Notes: generated from the sequence alone by a model not told the origin. Counted from the first letter of the stretch, positions 1-8,931 are shown. The stretch: 64,000 nucleotides of DNA from 3107 sp965216225 (GCA_965216225.1 CBDCFF010000033.1:186001-250000), one strand, 5' to 3'. Program-made: numbers and translations.

Positions 1-341
1 TCGTCATCAACGTCGAACACGATCAGGCGCAGCGTCACCTTCAGCGGCGCCGCATAGGTCATGCCGCGCTGCTGGCATTCCTCGATATCGTATTTCGCGG
101 CTTCCAGCCCGTAGCTGACAAATTCCAGCACTGCGGTTTCGTTGAAATCCTTGATCGGGAAAACCGACTGGAAAACGCCCTTGATGCCTTCGCCATCCAG
201 CGGCTGATCCTGATCGCCCGAGTTCAGAAAAAGATCATAAGAGGATTTCTGAACCTCGATGAGGTTCGGCATTTCAAGAACTTCGAGGATCTTGCCATAA
301 TATTTCCGAAGCCGTTTCTGGCCAAGGTAGGACTGAGCCAT
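1..341 (-). CDS. rpoB: RNA polymerase beta subunit, N-terminal part
   Basis: The minus strand encodes the first 113 residues of the beta subunit of RNA polymerase; the rest lies beyond the window edge. The start reads MAQSYLGQKRLRKYYGKI and continues with the conserved segment MPNLIEVQKSSYDLFL, typical of alphaproteobacterial RpoB. The ATG at 341-339 is preferred because the family begins this way; an in-frame GTG four codons upstream is possible. It follows rplL on the same strand, the usual order rplJ-rplL-rpoB-rpoC. About 260 bases separate it from rplL; I see no gene there. Confidence 0.95.
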   Translation of the reverse strand, partial: MAQSYLGQKRLRKYYGKILEVLEMPNLIEVQKSSYDLFLNSGDQDQPLDGEGIKGVFQSVFPIKDFNETAVLEFVSYGLEAAKYDIEECQQRGMTYAAPLKVTLRLIVFDVDD

Positions 342-602
342 GCGCGTGATCACCTTCTGTTTTCGCGGGCACGGGGGCTGCCGGGGGAACAGCGCCGCGC
401 CGCTTGCGAAATGATGCGTTCGGATCAATTCCCGCAAACCTTCCCACAGGTCTGCTCCCGATCCCTGGGACCGCACCCTGGGAAACCCCCGGTTGGTCAG
501 GGCCTTTCCAGGACGGGTTCGACCGGGCCCGGAAAACCGGACCCAGCCATGTCAGATCAGATTCAGGTTCGGGGCAGCGCGCGCGCCCCGCCCCCGCCCG
601 GA

Positions 603-983
603 TTACCTGAGTTCGACTTCGGCGCCAGCCCCTTCAAGCTTGCCCTTGATCTCTTCGGCTTCGGCCTTGTTGATGCCTTCCTTGACGGCCTTGCCGCCGG
701 CATCGACCAGTTCCTTCGCTTCTTTCAGGCCCAGGCCGGTGATGGCGCGAACTTCCTTGATGACGCTGATTTTCTTGTCGCCGGGCGATTTCAGGATCAC
801 GTCAAATTCGGTCTGCTCTTCAGCAGCCGCGCCGCTGGCATCGCCGACAGGACCGGCAACCATGACAGCGCCGCCCGCAGCCGGTTCGATGTCATACTCG
901 TCTTTCAGGATGGTTTTCAGCTCTTGCGCTTCGAGAAGGGTCAGGCCCACGATCTCTTCAGCCAGTTTTTTCAGATCAGCCAT
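603..983 (-). CDS. rplL: 50S ribosomal protein L7/L12
   Basis: Stalk protein of the large ribosomal subunit, present in several copies and involved in recruiting elongation factors. The 126-residue protein begins MADLKKLAEEIVGLTLLEA, has the alanine/glycine-rich hinge around residues 38-55, and ends with the conserved globular C-terminal domain (EKTEFDVIL-like segment, then IKEVRAITGLGLKEAKELV). Length is normal. It lies 82 bases downstream of rplJ and upstream of rpoB on the same strand, as in nearly all bacteria, so it is probably co-transcribed with both. Confidence 0.97.
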   Translation of the reverse strand: MADLKKLAEEIVGLTLLEAQELKTILKDEYDIEPAAGGAVMVAGPVGDASGAAAEEQTEFDVILKSPGDKKISVIKEVRAITGLGLKEAKELVDAGGKAVKEGINKAEAEEIKGKLEGAGAEVELR

Positions 984-1065
984 TTTACTGTTTCCGTTCT
1001 TTCAGATGTGTTCCAGCGTTGTGTTCCGGCGTTCTGCGATTTCCAGCACACCGGTCTCATGTTGC

Positions 1066-1581
1066 TCAGGCCGCAGCCCTGTCCTCGATGGTGGACAGGA
1101 TGCCCGCGATGTTCGAAGCAGGTGCGCCAATGGCCCCCGCGATGTTCGCAGCAGGCGCGCCGATGCAACCGGCGATGGAGGCGACAAGTTCCTCTCTCGA
1201 CGGCATTTTCGACACCGCTTCGACACCGGCGCGGTCCAGCGCCGTTTCGCCCATCGCGCCGCCCAGGATTTCAAGTTTCCTGTTGTCCCTGGCGAAATCC
1301 TCGACCACTCTGGCGGCTGCCACCGGGTCTTCGGAATAGGCGAGTACGGTCATGCCCGTCAGGTATTCGGTGATGCTTTCGCACGGCTTTCCATCCAGGG
1401 CGATTCTGGCGAGCCTGTTCTTGGCCACACGCACGGCCCCGCCCGCATCACGCATACGGGCGCGCAGGTTCTGCATCTCGGCAACCGTGATACCTTCGTA
1501 ATGGGAAACCACAACGACGCCAGAGCTTTCAAAGATCTGGCCGAGTTCTTCGACCACTTTCTCTTTTTGTGCTCTATCCAC
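1066..1581 (-). CDS. rplJ: 50S ribosomal protein L10
   Basis: Ribosomal stalk base protein that anchors the L7/L12 dimers. The 171-residue protein starts at a GTG (1581-1579): VDRAQKEKVVEELGQIF matches the family's usual N-terminus. A longer reading from 1716 would add 45 residues without family support. The conserved segment around RVAKNRLARIAL is present. The C-terminal part is alanine-rich with a repeated IAGxIGAPAxNIAG pattern, common in alphaproteobacterial L10. It is the first gene of the rplJL-rpoB unit; L10 with L7/L12 normally represses its own translation through the mRNA leader. Confidence 0.96.
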   Translation of the reverse strand: MDRAQKEKVVEELGQIFESSGVVVVSHYEGITVAEMQNLRARMRDAGGAVRVAKNRLARIALDGKPCESITEYLTGMTVLAYSEDPVAAARVVEDFARDNRKLEILGGAMGETALDRAGVEAVSKMPSREELVASIAGCIGAPAANIAGAIGAPASNIAGILSTIEDRAAA

Positions 1582-1886
1582 AGTTTCACTCCAGTTTTGG
1601 GGATTTCTCCCCGGCTCAATTAATTCCGCACGAAATGCGGAAAGTCGCAGTCCATTGTCCGGGATATAGCCAAAACGCCCGCTGTCTGAACACAGGGTAA
1701 TTCTTGCATCTCTCATCTCGGAAAGGTTATTAAGGCCGGGAGCCCCCCTTCGTCTTGGACAGAAGACTCACATCGGGTGGAACCGCCGTGAATCAGGGGC
1801 ACAGATAATACGCTGAACGGGATTTGCCAAGAGGCAATTCGCGTCCGTGTTCGGTGTCCGCCATGCGCCGCAGCGAATGGCCCCGC
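1582..1886 (-). promoter_or_regulatory. rplJ upstream leader region
   Basis: About 305 bases between the hybrid kinase stop and the rplJ start hold no convincing gene. This is where the rplJL leader RNA, bound by the L10-L7/L12 complex in many bacteria, and the promoter for rplJL-rpoB are expected. I infer the role from position; I could not fold the RNA, and no unambiguous promoter was identified. Confidence 0.4.
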
Positions 1887-3677
1887 TCAGGCGGCGCGCA
1901 AACTGTCGAGATTGGACAGAAGGCTCAGGATTTCCGCCTTTTTCACCGGTTTGGATATTACCCTGTCCATACCATTGGAATGATATTCCTCGACCTGATG
2001 CAGCATGGCGTTCGCCGTCACCGCCACGATCGGCGTTGCGGGTTGACCGGTCTGACGTTCGTGATCCCTGATGCGCCGCGTGGCTTCGACTCCGTCCATG
2101 CCCGGCATCTGAATATCCATGAGGATCAGGTCGAATTTCTGCTCAAGCACGGCATCGACCGCTTCGCGGCCGTTTTCCGCCTCTATGATCAGTTCCGCCC
2201 GGTCTTTCAGGAACCGCTGCATCACCATGCGGTTGGTCCGGCTGTCGTCCACAAGCAGAAGTTTCCGAATCCCTGCCGCCGGGGGTGTCCGTTCAGCATG
2301 TTCAGGGTGTTCAACATGTTCAGGGGCCCTGGCAGAGGCGGCAAAAAGCTGCACGGCGGCAATGAAGGTGCTGCCGGAACCCGGACGGCTTCGAACGCCG
2401 AGGTCGCCCCCCATCTGGCGGCAGATCGCCCGGCAAATCGCCAACCCCAGACCCGAGCCGCCCACAGCGCGCGCAGTTCCTGCATCCGCCTGCGTGAAGG
2501 GTTCGAATATCCGTGTCCGGGCTTCCTCGGGGATACCGATGCCCGTATCCTCGACGATCATTGTCAGACTGTGCCCGCCCGGCACCGCCATCGCCCCCGG
2601 TTCGATGACCACGCTCACCGTTCCCTCCTGCGTGAACTTGAGCGCATTCGAGATCAGGTTGTTGAGAACCTGACACAATCGCATCGGATCCCCCCGAACA
2701 TTTTGCGGAACCCCGTCACCGATACGGACGACCAGATCCAGCCCCTTGTCGCACGCCTTGCCCTTGTGCAGGTCAATGCACTGTCCGATACGCTGGCGCA
2801 GGTCGAACGGCGCGCATTCCAGTTCCAGCCGCCCGGATTCGATCTTCGATATATCCAGCACATCGTCGATCGTGGCGACCAGCAGTTCGCCCGCACCGAC
2901 CATGATGTCAACCAGTTCGGTCTGTTCCCGCGACAGGGGGCTTTCGGACAGTTCCTGCGCCATGCCCAGCACCCCGTTCAACGGCGTTCTGATCTCATGA
3001 CTGACGTTCGCCAGAAAGGCGCTCTTGGCCTCGCTCGCCGCCATCGCGGCCTTGCGCAGCCTGCTTTCGCGTTCCTGCGCGCGGCTGGCCATGAACAGTT
3101 CCGCGATCATGTAAAGGATCAGCCCGGCGATACTGAAAGCCGCCAGCAGTTCGAACTTTGCGCCATCCGTCACCGCCCCGGCGCGAATCATCGCCTCGCG
3201 GTCGCTCAGAAACTCGCTGATCCAGAGCGAGCGCAGGCTGGCCGCGCCCAGGGACAGGGCGACCCGCAGCGCCGCCGCATCGGCAACGGCAAGGTCGGGG
3301 GCATCGTAGATCGCGGCCTCACGGGCCGCCAACAGGTCCGACAGGGCGGATATCGCAGCCACGATCTTGTCGTCGATCCGCAGGTCTGCGCCTTTCAGAA
3401 GGCCGACGCGGCTCCACAACAGTTCGGATTGCAGGATCACCTCATCACGGCCGGCTTCGCCGATTTCATAAGCCTGAAGAACAAGTTCCATCCGCTTGGT
3501 CTCAAACACGATTTCACTGATCTTCCAGGACACCGCAGTCAGATTGAAGGCGAGTTCCTCCTCCTCTTCCAGAACCTCGGCGCGCTGCAACATCAGACTG
3601 ACGACCAGAACGCTGGAGACGAAGAGCGCAAGCAGAGCCCGCGCAAGCCTGCCCGACAGTCTGCTTCCCTTCGGCAC
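1887..3677 (-). CDS. hybrid sensor histidine kinase/response regulator
   Basis: Membrane-bound hybrid kinase of 596 residues. A membrane segment lies near residues 10-28 (ARALLALFVSSVLVVSLML) and a second near 178-200, enclosing a helical periplasmic sensor of about 150 residues. The cytoplasmic part has the dimerisation/phosphorylation box FLANVSHEIRTPLNGVLG, an ATPase domain with N, G1 and G2 boxes (NNLISNALKFT, VEDTGIGIP, GGSGLGLAI), and a C-terminal receiver with LLLVDDSRTNRMV and the phospho-acceptor region LILMDIQMPGMDG. A linker repeats EHVEHPEHAE. It starts 4 bases after the small periplasmic protein gene, so the two form an operon. No separate response regulator is adjacent. The ligand is unknown. 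Confidence 0.9.
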   Translation of the reverse strand: MPKGSRLSGRLARALLALFVSSVLVVSLMLQRAEVLEEEEELAFNLTAVSWKISEIVFETKRMELVLQAYEIGEAGRDEVILQSELLWSRVGLLKGADLRIDDKIVAAISALSDLLAAREAAIYDAPDLAVADAAALRVALSLGAASLRSLWISEFLSDREAMIRAGAVTDGAKFELLAAFSIAGLILYMIAELFMASRAQERESRLRKAAMAASEAKSAFLANVSHEIRTPLNGVLGMAQELSESPLSREQTELVDIMVGAGELLVATIDDVLDISKIESGRLELECAPFDLRQRIGQCIDLHKGKACDKGLDLVVRIGDGVPQNVRGDPMRLCQVLNNLISNALKFTQEGTVSVVIEPGAMAVPGGHSLTMIVEDTGIGIPEEARTRIFEPFTQADAGTARAVGGSGLGLAICRAICRQMGGDLGVRSRPGSGSTFIAAVQLFAASARAPEHVEHPEHAERTPPAAGIRKLLLVDDSRTNRMVMQRFLKDRAELIIEAENGREAVDAVLEQKFDLILMDIQMPGMDGVEATRRIRDHERQTGQPATPIVAVTANAMLHQVEEYHSNGMDRVISKPVKKAEILSLLSNLDSLRAA

Positions 3678-3681
3678 GGCG

Positions 3682-4188
3682 TTACTTCAGAACCTCGATC
3701 CGGTTGAGTTGCCAGATCATTTCCGTATCGAACGGCTTTTCCAGGGTTTGCTCCGGCGTCAACGGATACACTACCCAGACAGGCCCCTTGTCGCGCACCC
3801 GCATCTGTTTGCCATTCATGTCCATGGCCAGCAGCACATCATGCTCTGACGCATGTGCGACGGGAATTTCCACGAAATAGTCGTTGATGGCCGAGGCTTT
3901 CATCATTTCACCGCCAGCCTCGACAGCCTCCAGCAGCGATGCCAGGGTGGGACCGGCGAACGTCTGCGGGCCGGTGGTGAACGATGTGTGCGTCTCGATT
4001 TCCCGCCAGTCGAGATTTTCAAGCATCGCGCGGTCAAATTCAGCCACGCCGTCACCGTTCACGTTCCCGACGGAGCCGGACACCGTCAGAACCACCTGTC
4101 CCTGTGGATCGGACAAAGACCCGGCCAGGGCGGCGCAGGTCGCGAGGATTGAAAGCGCGGCGACAAAAGCGACTCGAATACTGCGCAT
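3682..4188 (-). CDS. secreted protein with sulfite-oxidase-like (molybdopterin-type) fold, probably cofactor-free
   Basis: A 168-residue exported protein with a signal peptide (MRSIRVAFVAALSILATCAALA). The mature part resembles small proteins annotated as molybdopterin-dependent oxidoreductase-like, for example GPTLASLLEAV and GPVWVVYPL. The mature chain has no cysteine, so the cysteine that ligates molybdenum in sulfite oxidase is missing and catalysis of that kind is unlikely. The ATG at 4188 gives the signal peptide; a start further upstream would bury it. Its stop is 4 bases before the hybrid kinase start, so it may act as a periplasmic partner or ligand binder for the kinase, which is inference. 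Confidence 0.75.
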   Translation of the reverse strand: MRSIRVAFVAALSILATCAALAGSLSDPQGQVVLTVSGSVGNVNGDGVAEFDRAMLENLDWREIETHTSFTTGPQTFAGPTLASLLEAVEAGGEMMKASAINDYFVEIPVAHASEHDVLLAMDMNGKQMRVRDKGPVWVVYPLTPEQTLEKPFDTEMIWQLNRIEVLK

Positions 4189-4263
4189 GGTCGAACCTCC
4201 GATTCTGTTTCCGCCGGAAGCATCGCATTTGGAGGTTAATCGCGGATTGACACCCGCCGACAT

Positions 4264-4290
4264 GAAAAAGGGCCGGAAAACCCGCCCTTT
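4264..4290 (-). terminator. intrinsic terminator after rplA
   Basis: Read on the minus strand just after the rplA stop, AAAGGGC and GCCCTTT form a 7-base-pair stem around a short loop and run into a T-tract. It separates rplKA from the periplasmic protein/kinase pair. Confidence 0.7.
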
Positions 4291-4308
4291 CCACTGAATA
4301 TTATCGGC

Positions 4309-5007
4309 TTATCCGGCGCTGGCGGAAGCCGCGTCGATGGTGACGCCCGGCCCCATGGTGGAACTGATGGCGATCTTTTTCAGATACGCGCCCTTGGCGC
4401 CCGAAGGCTTTGCCCTGGCAACGGCGGAAATGAACGCGCGGACGTTTTCAACCAGTTGTTCTTCGCCGAAGGACACCTTGCCGACGCCCGCGTGAACCAC
4501 GCCGGCCTTTTCGGCCCGGAACTGCACTTCGCCGCCCTTGGCCGCTTCGACAGCCTCCCTGACATCCATGGTCACGGTGCCGATTCTCGGGTTCGGCATC
4601 AGGTTGCGAGGCCCGAGTATCTTGCCCAGACGACCGACGAGCGGCATCATGTCCGGGGTTGCGATGCAGCGTTCAAATTCGATCCTGCCGCCCTGAATGG
4701 TTTCCATCAGGTCTTCGGCGCCAACGATGTCCGCCCCTGCGGCTTTTGCTTCCCCGGCTTTCGGGCCGCGCGCGAACACGGCGACGCGGATGGTTTTGCC
4801 GGTGCCGTTCGGCAACGAGACCCTGCCCCGGACCATCTGGTCGGCATGGCGCGGGTCAACGCCCAGATTCATCGCGATTTCGACGGTTTCATCGAATTTC
4901 GCGCTGGCGTTGCCCTTGACCAGGGCGACCGCCTCTTCGATGCCAAGGCGCTCCTTGCCGGCAAAGGCTTCACGGGCGGTGCGGGTGCGTTTTCCATGCC
5001 TTGCCAT
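4309..5007 (-). CDS. rplA: 50S ribosomal protein L1
   Basis: Large-subunit protein of the L1 stalk, involved in release of deacylated tRNA. The 232-residue product has the conserved N-terminal segment FDETVEIAMNLGVDPRHADQ and the family signature region GKILGPRNLMPNPRIGTVT, and ends SSTMGPGVTIDAAS as expected. Length is normal. It starts 1 base after the rplK stop, consistent with the rplKA operon, in which L1 normally represses its own mRNA. Confidence 0.97.
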   Translation of the reverse strand: MARHGKRTRTAREAFAGKERLGIEEAVALVKGNASAKFDETVEIAMNLGVDPRHADQMVRGRVSLPNGTGKTIRVAVFARGPKAGEAKAAGADIVGAEDLMETIQGGRIEFERCIATPDMMPLVGRLGKILGPRNLMPNPRIGTVTMDVREAVEAAKGGEVQFRAEKAGVVHAGVGKVSFGEEQLVENVRAFISAVARAKPSGAKGAYLKKIAISSTMGPGVTIDAASASAG

Positions 5008-5008
5008 C

Positions 5009-5458
5009 TTACTTCACCTCGATACCCATGGAGCGAGCAGAGCCGATGATGATTTTCATCGCCCCTTCGACGCTGGTTGCGTTCAGGTCCGTCATTTTCG
5101 CTTCGGCGATCTCGCGGACCTGCTTTACGGTGACGGCGGCCGCGGTCTCGCGGCCGGGGGTGGCTGCGCCGCTGATGCGGTTCTTCGGACCCCTGGGCTT
5201 GATGCCAGCGGCTTTCTTCAGGTAATAAGACGCAGGCGGCGTCCTGATCTCCATGGTGAAAGACTTGTCGGCATAATAGGTGATCACCGTCGGGCAAGGG
5301 GCGCCCTGCTCCATATCCTGGGTTCTGGCGTTGAACGCCTTGCAGAATTCCATGATATTGATGCCGCGCTGACCCAGGGCGGGGCCCACCGGCGGCGACG
5401 GGTTGGCCTGACCTGCAGAAACCTGCAACTTCATCCTGCCAGCTACTTTCTTGGCCAT
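5009..5458 (-). CDS. rplK: 50S ribosomal protein L11
   Basis: Large-subunit protein at the GTPase-associated centre. The 149-residue product begins MAKKVAGRMKLQVSAGQANP, has the conserved PPVGPALGQRGINIMEFCK stretch, and ends with the rRNA-binding domain. It is followed after 1 base by rplA and preceded by nusG, the canonical order. A 14-base perfect palindrome (CCGGGCGCGCCCGG, 5525-5538) lies in the gap between nusG and rplK and may be a processing or regulatory hairpin. Confidence 0.97.
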   Translation of the reverse strand: MAKKVAGRMKLQVSAGQANPSPPVGPALGQRGINIMEFCKAFNARTQDMEQGAPCPTVITYYADKSFTMEIRTPPASYYLKKAAGIKPRGPKNRISGAATPGRETAAAVTVKQVREIAEAKMTDLNATSVEGAMKIIIGSARSMGIEVK

Positions 5459-5560
5459 CCGGCCTCTCCTTCCATCAACAGCTCCCTGACGCGCCAGGGG
5501 CTACGGGTTGCGTGGTCCGGCCTGCCGGGCGCGCCCGGACGGCCTTCCACGTCAGGACAT

Positions 5561-6094
5561 TCAGGCCTGTTTCGTGACCTGCGTGTATTCCAGTTCGACC
5601 GGAGTGGCCCGGCCAAAGATCGACACCATCACCTTCAGGCGCTGATTGTCGTCATCCACGTCCTCGACCATGCCGTCGAAGCCTTCGAACGGCCCGTCGG
5701 TGACGCTGACCTTTTCGCCCATTTCAAAGTGAATGAGCGTGCGCGGCGCCTCTTCGCCTTCCTGCACGCGGTTCAGGATCTGGTTTACCTGGGCATCGGG
5801 CATCGCCATCGGGCGGCCTTGCGCGCCCAGAAAGCCGGTGACGCGGTTGATCGAGTTGATCAGGTGATAGCCCTTGTCGGTCATCTCCATGCGCACCAGC
5901 ACATAGCCGGGCATGAAGCGGCGCTCGGCCGTCACCCTCTTGCCCCGGCGCACCTCGATCACTTCCTCGGTCGGCACCAGAACCTCCTCGATCTCTTCCT
6001 CAAGACCAGCTTCCACCACGGCGTGCCTGATCTGTTCGGCGATCTTCTTTTCGAAATTGGAAAGGACGCTTATGGAATACCAGCGCTTCGCCAT
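5561..6094 (-). CDS. nusG: transcription termination/antitermination protein NusG
   Basis: Binds RNA polymerase, promotes elongation and links it to Rho and the ribosome. The 177-residue protein starts MAKRWYSISVLSNFEKKIAE, which fits the NGN domain; 24 extra codons upstream have no family support. The NGN domain includes RRFMPGYVLVRMEM and the hydrophobic patch region; the C-terminal KOW motif is GEKVSVTDGPFEGFDGMVED. It lies between secE and rplK on the same strand as in most bacteria. Confidence 0.96.
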   Translation of the reverse strand: MAKRWYSISVLSNFEKKIAEQIRHAVVEAGLEEEIEEVLVPTEEVIEVRRGKRVTAERRFMPGYVLVRMEMTDKGYHLINSINRVTGFLGAQGRPMAMPDAQVNQILNRVQEGEEAPRTLIHFEMGEKVSVTDGPFEGFDGMVEDVDDDNQRLKVMVSIFGRATPVELEYTQVTKQA

Positions 6095-6291
6095 AGTTCG
6101 TGCCTTACCTTGCATGACCGGGCCGTGGCCCGAATTATCGACAATTCCAGATGGTTGAACCATCACGCCCGGAACAAAAACCGGAACAAAAAACAGCGTG
6201 CAACTCGAATCGCTGCACGCCTGCCCGGAACCGTGCCGCCCGCTCTACCCCCGAACCCTGATGAATTCAAGGCTCGACGCGCCGGAATTTC

Positions 6292-6489
6292 TCAGTCGAA
6301 AAATCCGAACAGTCCCTGCAACCCGCTGCGGATGCCCAGATCGACGAAAGAAAAGAACGCGGCCACGATGATCGCCATCACAAACACCATGACGGTCGTC
6401 AGCAGCACTTCGCGCCGGGTCGGCCAGACAACCCTGGAAACCTCGGCCCGGACCTGTTGAATGAATTGCGCGGGATTTGCTTTTGCCAT
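6292..6489 (-). CDS. secE: preprotein translocase subunit SecE
   Basis: Small integral membrane subunit of the SecYEG channel. The 65-residue protein has the amphipathic segment FIQQVRAEVSRVVWPTRREV, conserved in short SecE proteins, followed by one membrane helix (LLTTVMVFVMAIIVAAFFSF). It heads the secE-nusG-rplKA cluster. No tRNA-Trp gene, often found beside secE, is visible here. Confidence 0.95.
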   Translation of the reverse strand: MAKANPAQFIQQVRAEVSRVVWPTRREVLLTTVMVFVMAIIVAAFFSFVDLGIRSGLQGLFGFFD

Positions 6490-6540
6490 GCTGCACCTGT
6501 TGACGGATCAGCCAGCAGATACGCCCATCGCGCCGGGGTT

Positions 6541-6981
6541 TCAAGAGGCGTTTCGACCTCGGGCGGATTTGCGGCGCAGACGGATGACCACATCGACCCT
6601 GGAGACTTCGGCCCCTTCGGGCGCGTCCGGCAGTTCGGCGATCACCAGCTTCTCTGCCGGGGCGTCGGTCAGTTCCGCCGTATCTTCCCAGAAGAAATGC
6701 GGATGGTCAGAGATATTGGTGTCGAAATAGCTGCGCGCGCCATCGACCGTCACCTCGCGCATCAGCCCGGCATCGCAAAAGGCCCTGAGCGTGTTGTAGA
6801 CCGTGGCCAGCGATACCTTTTCGGACGCCGCATCCGACGCCGCGAACAGGCTTTCCGCCGTTACATGCCGATCCTTGCCATCGCCAACCAGAAGGGCGGC
6901 CAGCGACATGCGCTGCCGCGTCGGACGCAATCGGGCGGCAGACAGCCACTCGGCACCTCTCTCCAGCGCGAGATCGTTCAT
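6541..6981 (-). CDS. irr: Fur-family iron response regulator Irr
   Basis: A 146-residue Fur-family DNA-binding protein. The winged helix contains RPTRQRMSLAALL and SLATVYNTLRAFCDAGL, the Fur recognition helix. The dimerisation part has SYFDTNISDHPHFFWEDT, with an HPHFF motif and no C-terminal CxxC zinc sites, which points to Irr rather than Fur or Zur. In alphaproteobacteria Irr responds to haem/iron and represses iron-demand genes when iron is scarce. It is divergent from fabA; the 182-base gap should hold both promoters. The irr-fabA neighbourhood is characteristic of Rhodobacterales. Confidence 0.88.
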   Translation of the reverse strand: MNDLALERGAEWLSAARLRPTRQRMSLAALLVGDGKDRHVTAESLFAASDAASEKVSLATVYNTLRAFCDAGLMREVTVDGARSYFDTNISDHPHFFWEDTAELTDAPAEKLVIAELPDAPEGAEVSRVDVVIRLRRKSARGRNAS

Positions 6982-7163
6982 CGGCTATGGCCCCGATCCT
7001 GTCAGCGACAACTGCTTTGCACTATATGGCCCGGAGTCGTGTCCAATTCAAATGAAAACAATCGCACGGGCAGATTGTTTCCCTTATCCCATGCCCTTGC
7101 CTATGGTCTTTGCGCGGTGCTAGATGGAAAGCCAGCAACCAACGGGAACAGAGGGGCGCCTGT

Positions 7164-7673
7164 ATGGCCGATTATCCAGCCAGTTTCGACAGGGAAGGGC
7201 TTTTGCAATGCGCGCGCGGCGAACTTTTCGGCCCCGGAAACGCGCAACTGCCGGCCCCGCCGATGCTGATGATGGACCGGATCAGCAATATCTCGGCGGA
7301 TGGCGGCGCCCATGGCAAAGGCCATGTGGTGGCGGAACTCGACATCACCCCGGACCTGTGGTTCTTCGACTGCCATTTCCCCGGCAATCCGATCATGCCG
7401 GGCTGTCTGGGGCTGGACGGTCTGTGGCAGCTCACCGGCTTCAATCTTGGCTGGCGCGGCTGGCGGGGGCGCGGCTATGCGCTGGGTGTGGGTGAGGTGA
7501 AACTCACCGGCATGGTGCGGCCGGACCGGAAAATACTGACATATCATGTGGATTTCACAAAAGCCGTGCAGTCTCGTCGCCTGACCATGGGTGTGGCCGA
7601 TGGCCGGGTCGAAGCCGATGGCGAGGTGATCTGCAGGGTCGGGGACATGAAAGTCGTTCTGTCGGAAAGCTGA
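7164..7673 (+). CDS. fabA: 3-hydroxydecanoyl-ACP dehydratase/isomerase FabA
   Basis: Dehydrates 3-hydroxyacyl-ACP and isomerises trans-2-decenoyl-ACP to the cis-3 form, the branch point for unsaturated fatty acids. The 169-residue protein has the active-site stretch DCHFPGNPIMPGCLGLDGLW, with His71 and Asp85 in the expected places. The start MADYPASFDREGLL gives the family length; an upstream in-frame ATG would add 18 residues. It is the first gene of a fabA-fabB-fabI operon with a 26-base gap to fabB. Confidence 0.97.
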   Translation: MADYPASFDREGLLQCARGELFGPGNAQLPAPPMLMMDRISNISADGGAHGKGHVVAELDITPDLWFFDCHFPGNPIMPGCLGLDGLWQLTGFNLGWRGWRGRGYALGVGEVKLTGMVRPDRKILTYHVDFTKAVQSRRLTMGVADGRVEADGEVICRVGDMKVVLSES

Positions 7674-7699
7674 ACGAATATCAGGAAAGGAGTGCGCCG

Positions 7700-8926
7700 A
7701 TGCGCCGCGTAGCCATCACCGGAATGGGCATCGTCTCTTCCATCGGAAACAATGTCGAACAGGTCACGGCGGCGCTGCGCTCTGGCAAATCCGGCATCGT
7801 CTTCGCACCGGAATATGCCGAGAACGGTTTCCGCAGTCAGGTCCATGGCGCCCCGCAGATTGACGTGAGCGAACATATCGACAAGCGCCAGTTGCGATTC
7901 ATGGGGCCGGGCGCGGCCTATAACTATATCTCCATGAAACAGGCGATTGCCGATAGCGGGCTGGAGGAAAGCGACGTGTCGAACGAACGCACCGGCCTGA
8001 TCATGGGCTCGGGCGGACCGTCAACCTCGAATTTCTTCATTGCCCACAATACCGTGAAGAAAAAAGGCGCGCCGAAACGCATGGGGCCGTTCATGGTCAC
8101 GCGCTGCATGTCCTCGACCAACTCCGCCTGTCTGGCGACGCCCTTCAGGATCAAGGGCGTGAATTATTCCATCACTTCGGCCTGCACGACATCGCTGCAC
8201 TGCATCGGCAACGGGGTCGAGCAGATCCAGATGGGCAAGCAGGACATCATCTTTGCCGGTGGCGGCGAGGAACTGGACTGGACGCTGTCCTGCCTCTTCG
8301 ACGCAATGGGCGCGATGAGTTCCAGATACAATGACACACCGCAAAAGGCTTCCCGCGCCTTCGACGCGGATCGTGACGGGTTCGTGATCTCTGGCGGCGG
8401 CGGCGTTGTGGTGCTGGAAGAACTCGATCACGCGCTGGCCCGCGGGGCGCGGATTTATGCCGAAGTCACCGGTTACGGCGCCACCTCGGACGGTCACGAC
8501 ATGGTCGCCCCGTCCGGCGAAGGCGCGCAGCGGTCGATGAAACTGGCCATCACCACCCTGGGCGACCGGAAAGTCGATTACATCAACGCCCACGGCACAT
8601 CGACCCCGGCAGGTGACGTGACCGAGGTGGAAGCGGTTCGCGCGGTCTTCGGCGAAGGTGGCACGCCGCCGGTCACCTCGACCAAATCCGTCACCGGTCA
8701 CTGTCTGGGCGGCGCCGGCGTGCATGAGGCGATCTACAGCCTGATCATGCTGAACGGCGATTTCATTGCGCCTTCCGCCAATGTCGAAAACCTCGACCCC
8801 GGCATTCGTCCGGGTGAGATTGCAACCGACTTCGTGGAAAATGCGGGGCTCGACACCGTTCTGTCGAACAGTTTCGGTTTCGGGGGCACCAACGGCACCA
8901 TTGCCATGAGCAAATATCACGGATGA
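7700..8926 (+). CDS. fabB: 3-oxoacyl-ACP synthase I FabB
   Basis: Condensing enzyme that elongates acyl-ACP with malonyl-ACP, including the unsaturated intermediates made by FabA. The 408-residue protein has the nucleophile in SITSACTTSLHC (Cys162) and the catalytic histidines in NAHGTSTPAGD (His298) and TGHCLGGAG (His334). Length is normal for type I ketosynthases. A GGAAAGGAG-like ribosome-binding site precedes the ATG. Five bases separate it from fabI. Confidence 0.97.
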   Translation: MRRVAITGMGIVSSIGNNVEQVTAALRSGKSGIVFAPEYAENGFRSQVHGAPQIDVSEHIDKRQLRFMGPGAAYNYISMKQAIADSGLEESDVSNERTGLIMGSGGPSTSNFFIAHNTVKKKGAPKRMGPFMVTRCMSSTNSACLATPFRIKGVNYSITSACTTSLHCIGNGVEQIQMGKQDIIFAGGGEELDWTLSCLFDAMGAMSSRYNDTPQKASRAFDADRDGFVISGGGGVVVLEELDHALARGARIYAEVTGYGATSDGHDMVAPSGEGAQRSMKLAITTLGDRKVDYINAHGTSTPAGDVTEVEAVRAVFGEGGTPPVTSTKSVTGHCLGGAGVHEAIYSLIMLNGDFIAPSANVENLDPGIRPGEIATDFVENAGLDTVLSNSFGFGGTNGTIAMSKYHG

Positions 8927-8931
8927 AATGA

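Noticed and set aside
523..532. CCGGGCCCGG palindrome between rplL and rpoB as a terminator
   Set aside because: No adjacent T-tract, and a strong terminator here would cut rpoB from its operon.
1824..3707. 627-codon open frame on the plus strand
   Set aside because: It is antisense to the hybrid kinase gene and has no family features; high GC leaves such mirror frames open.
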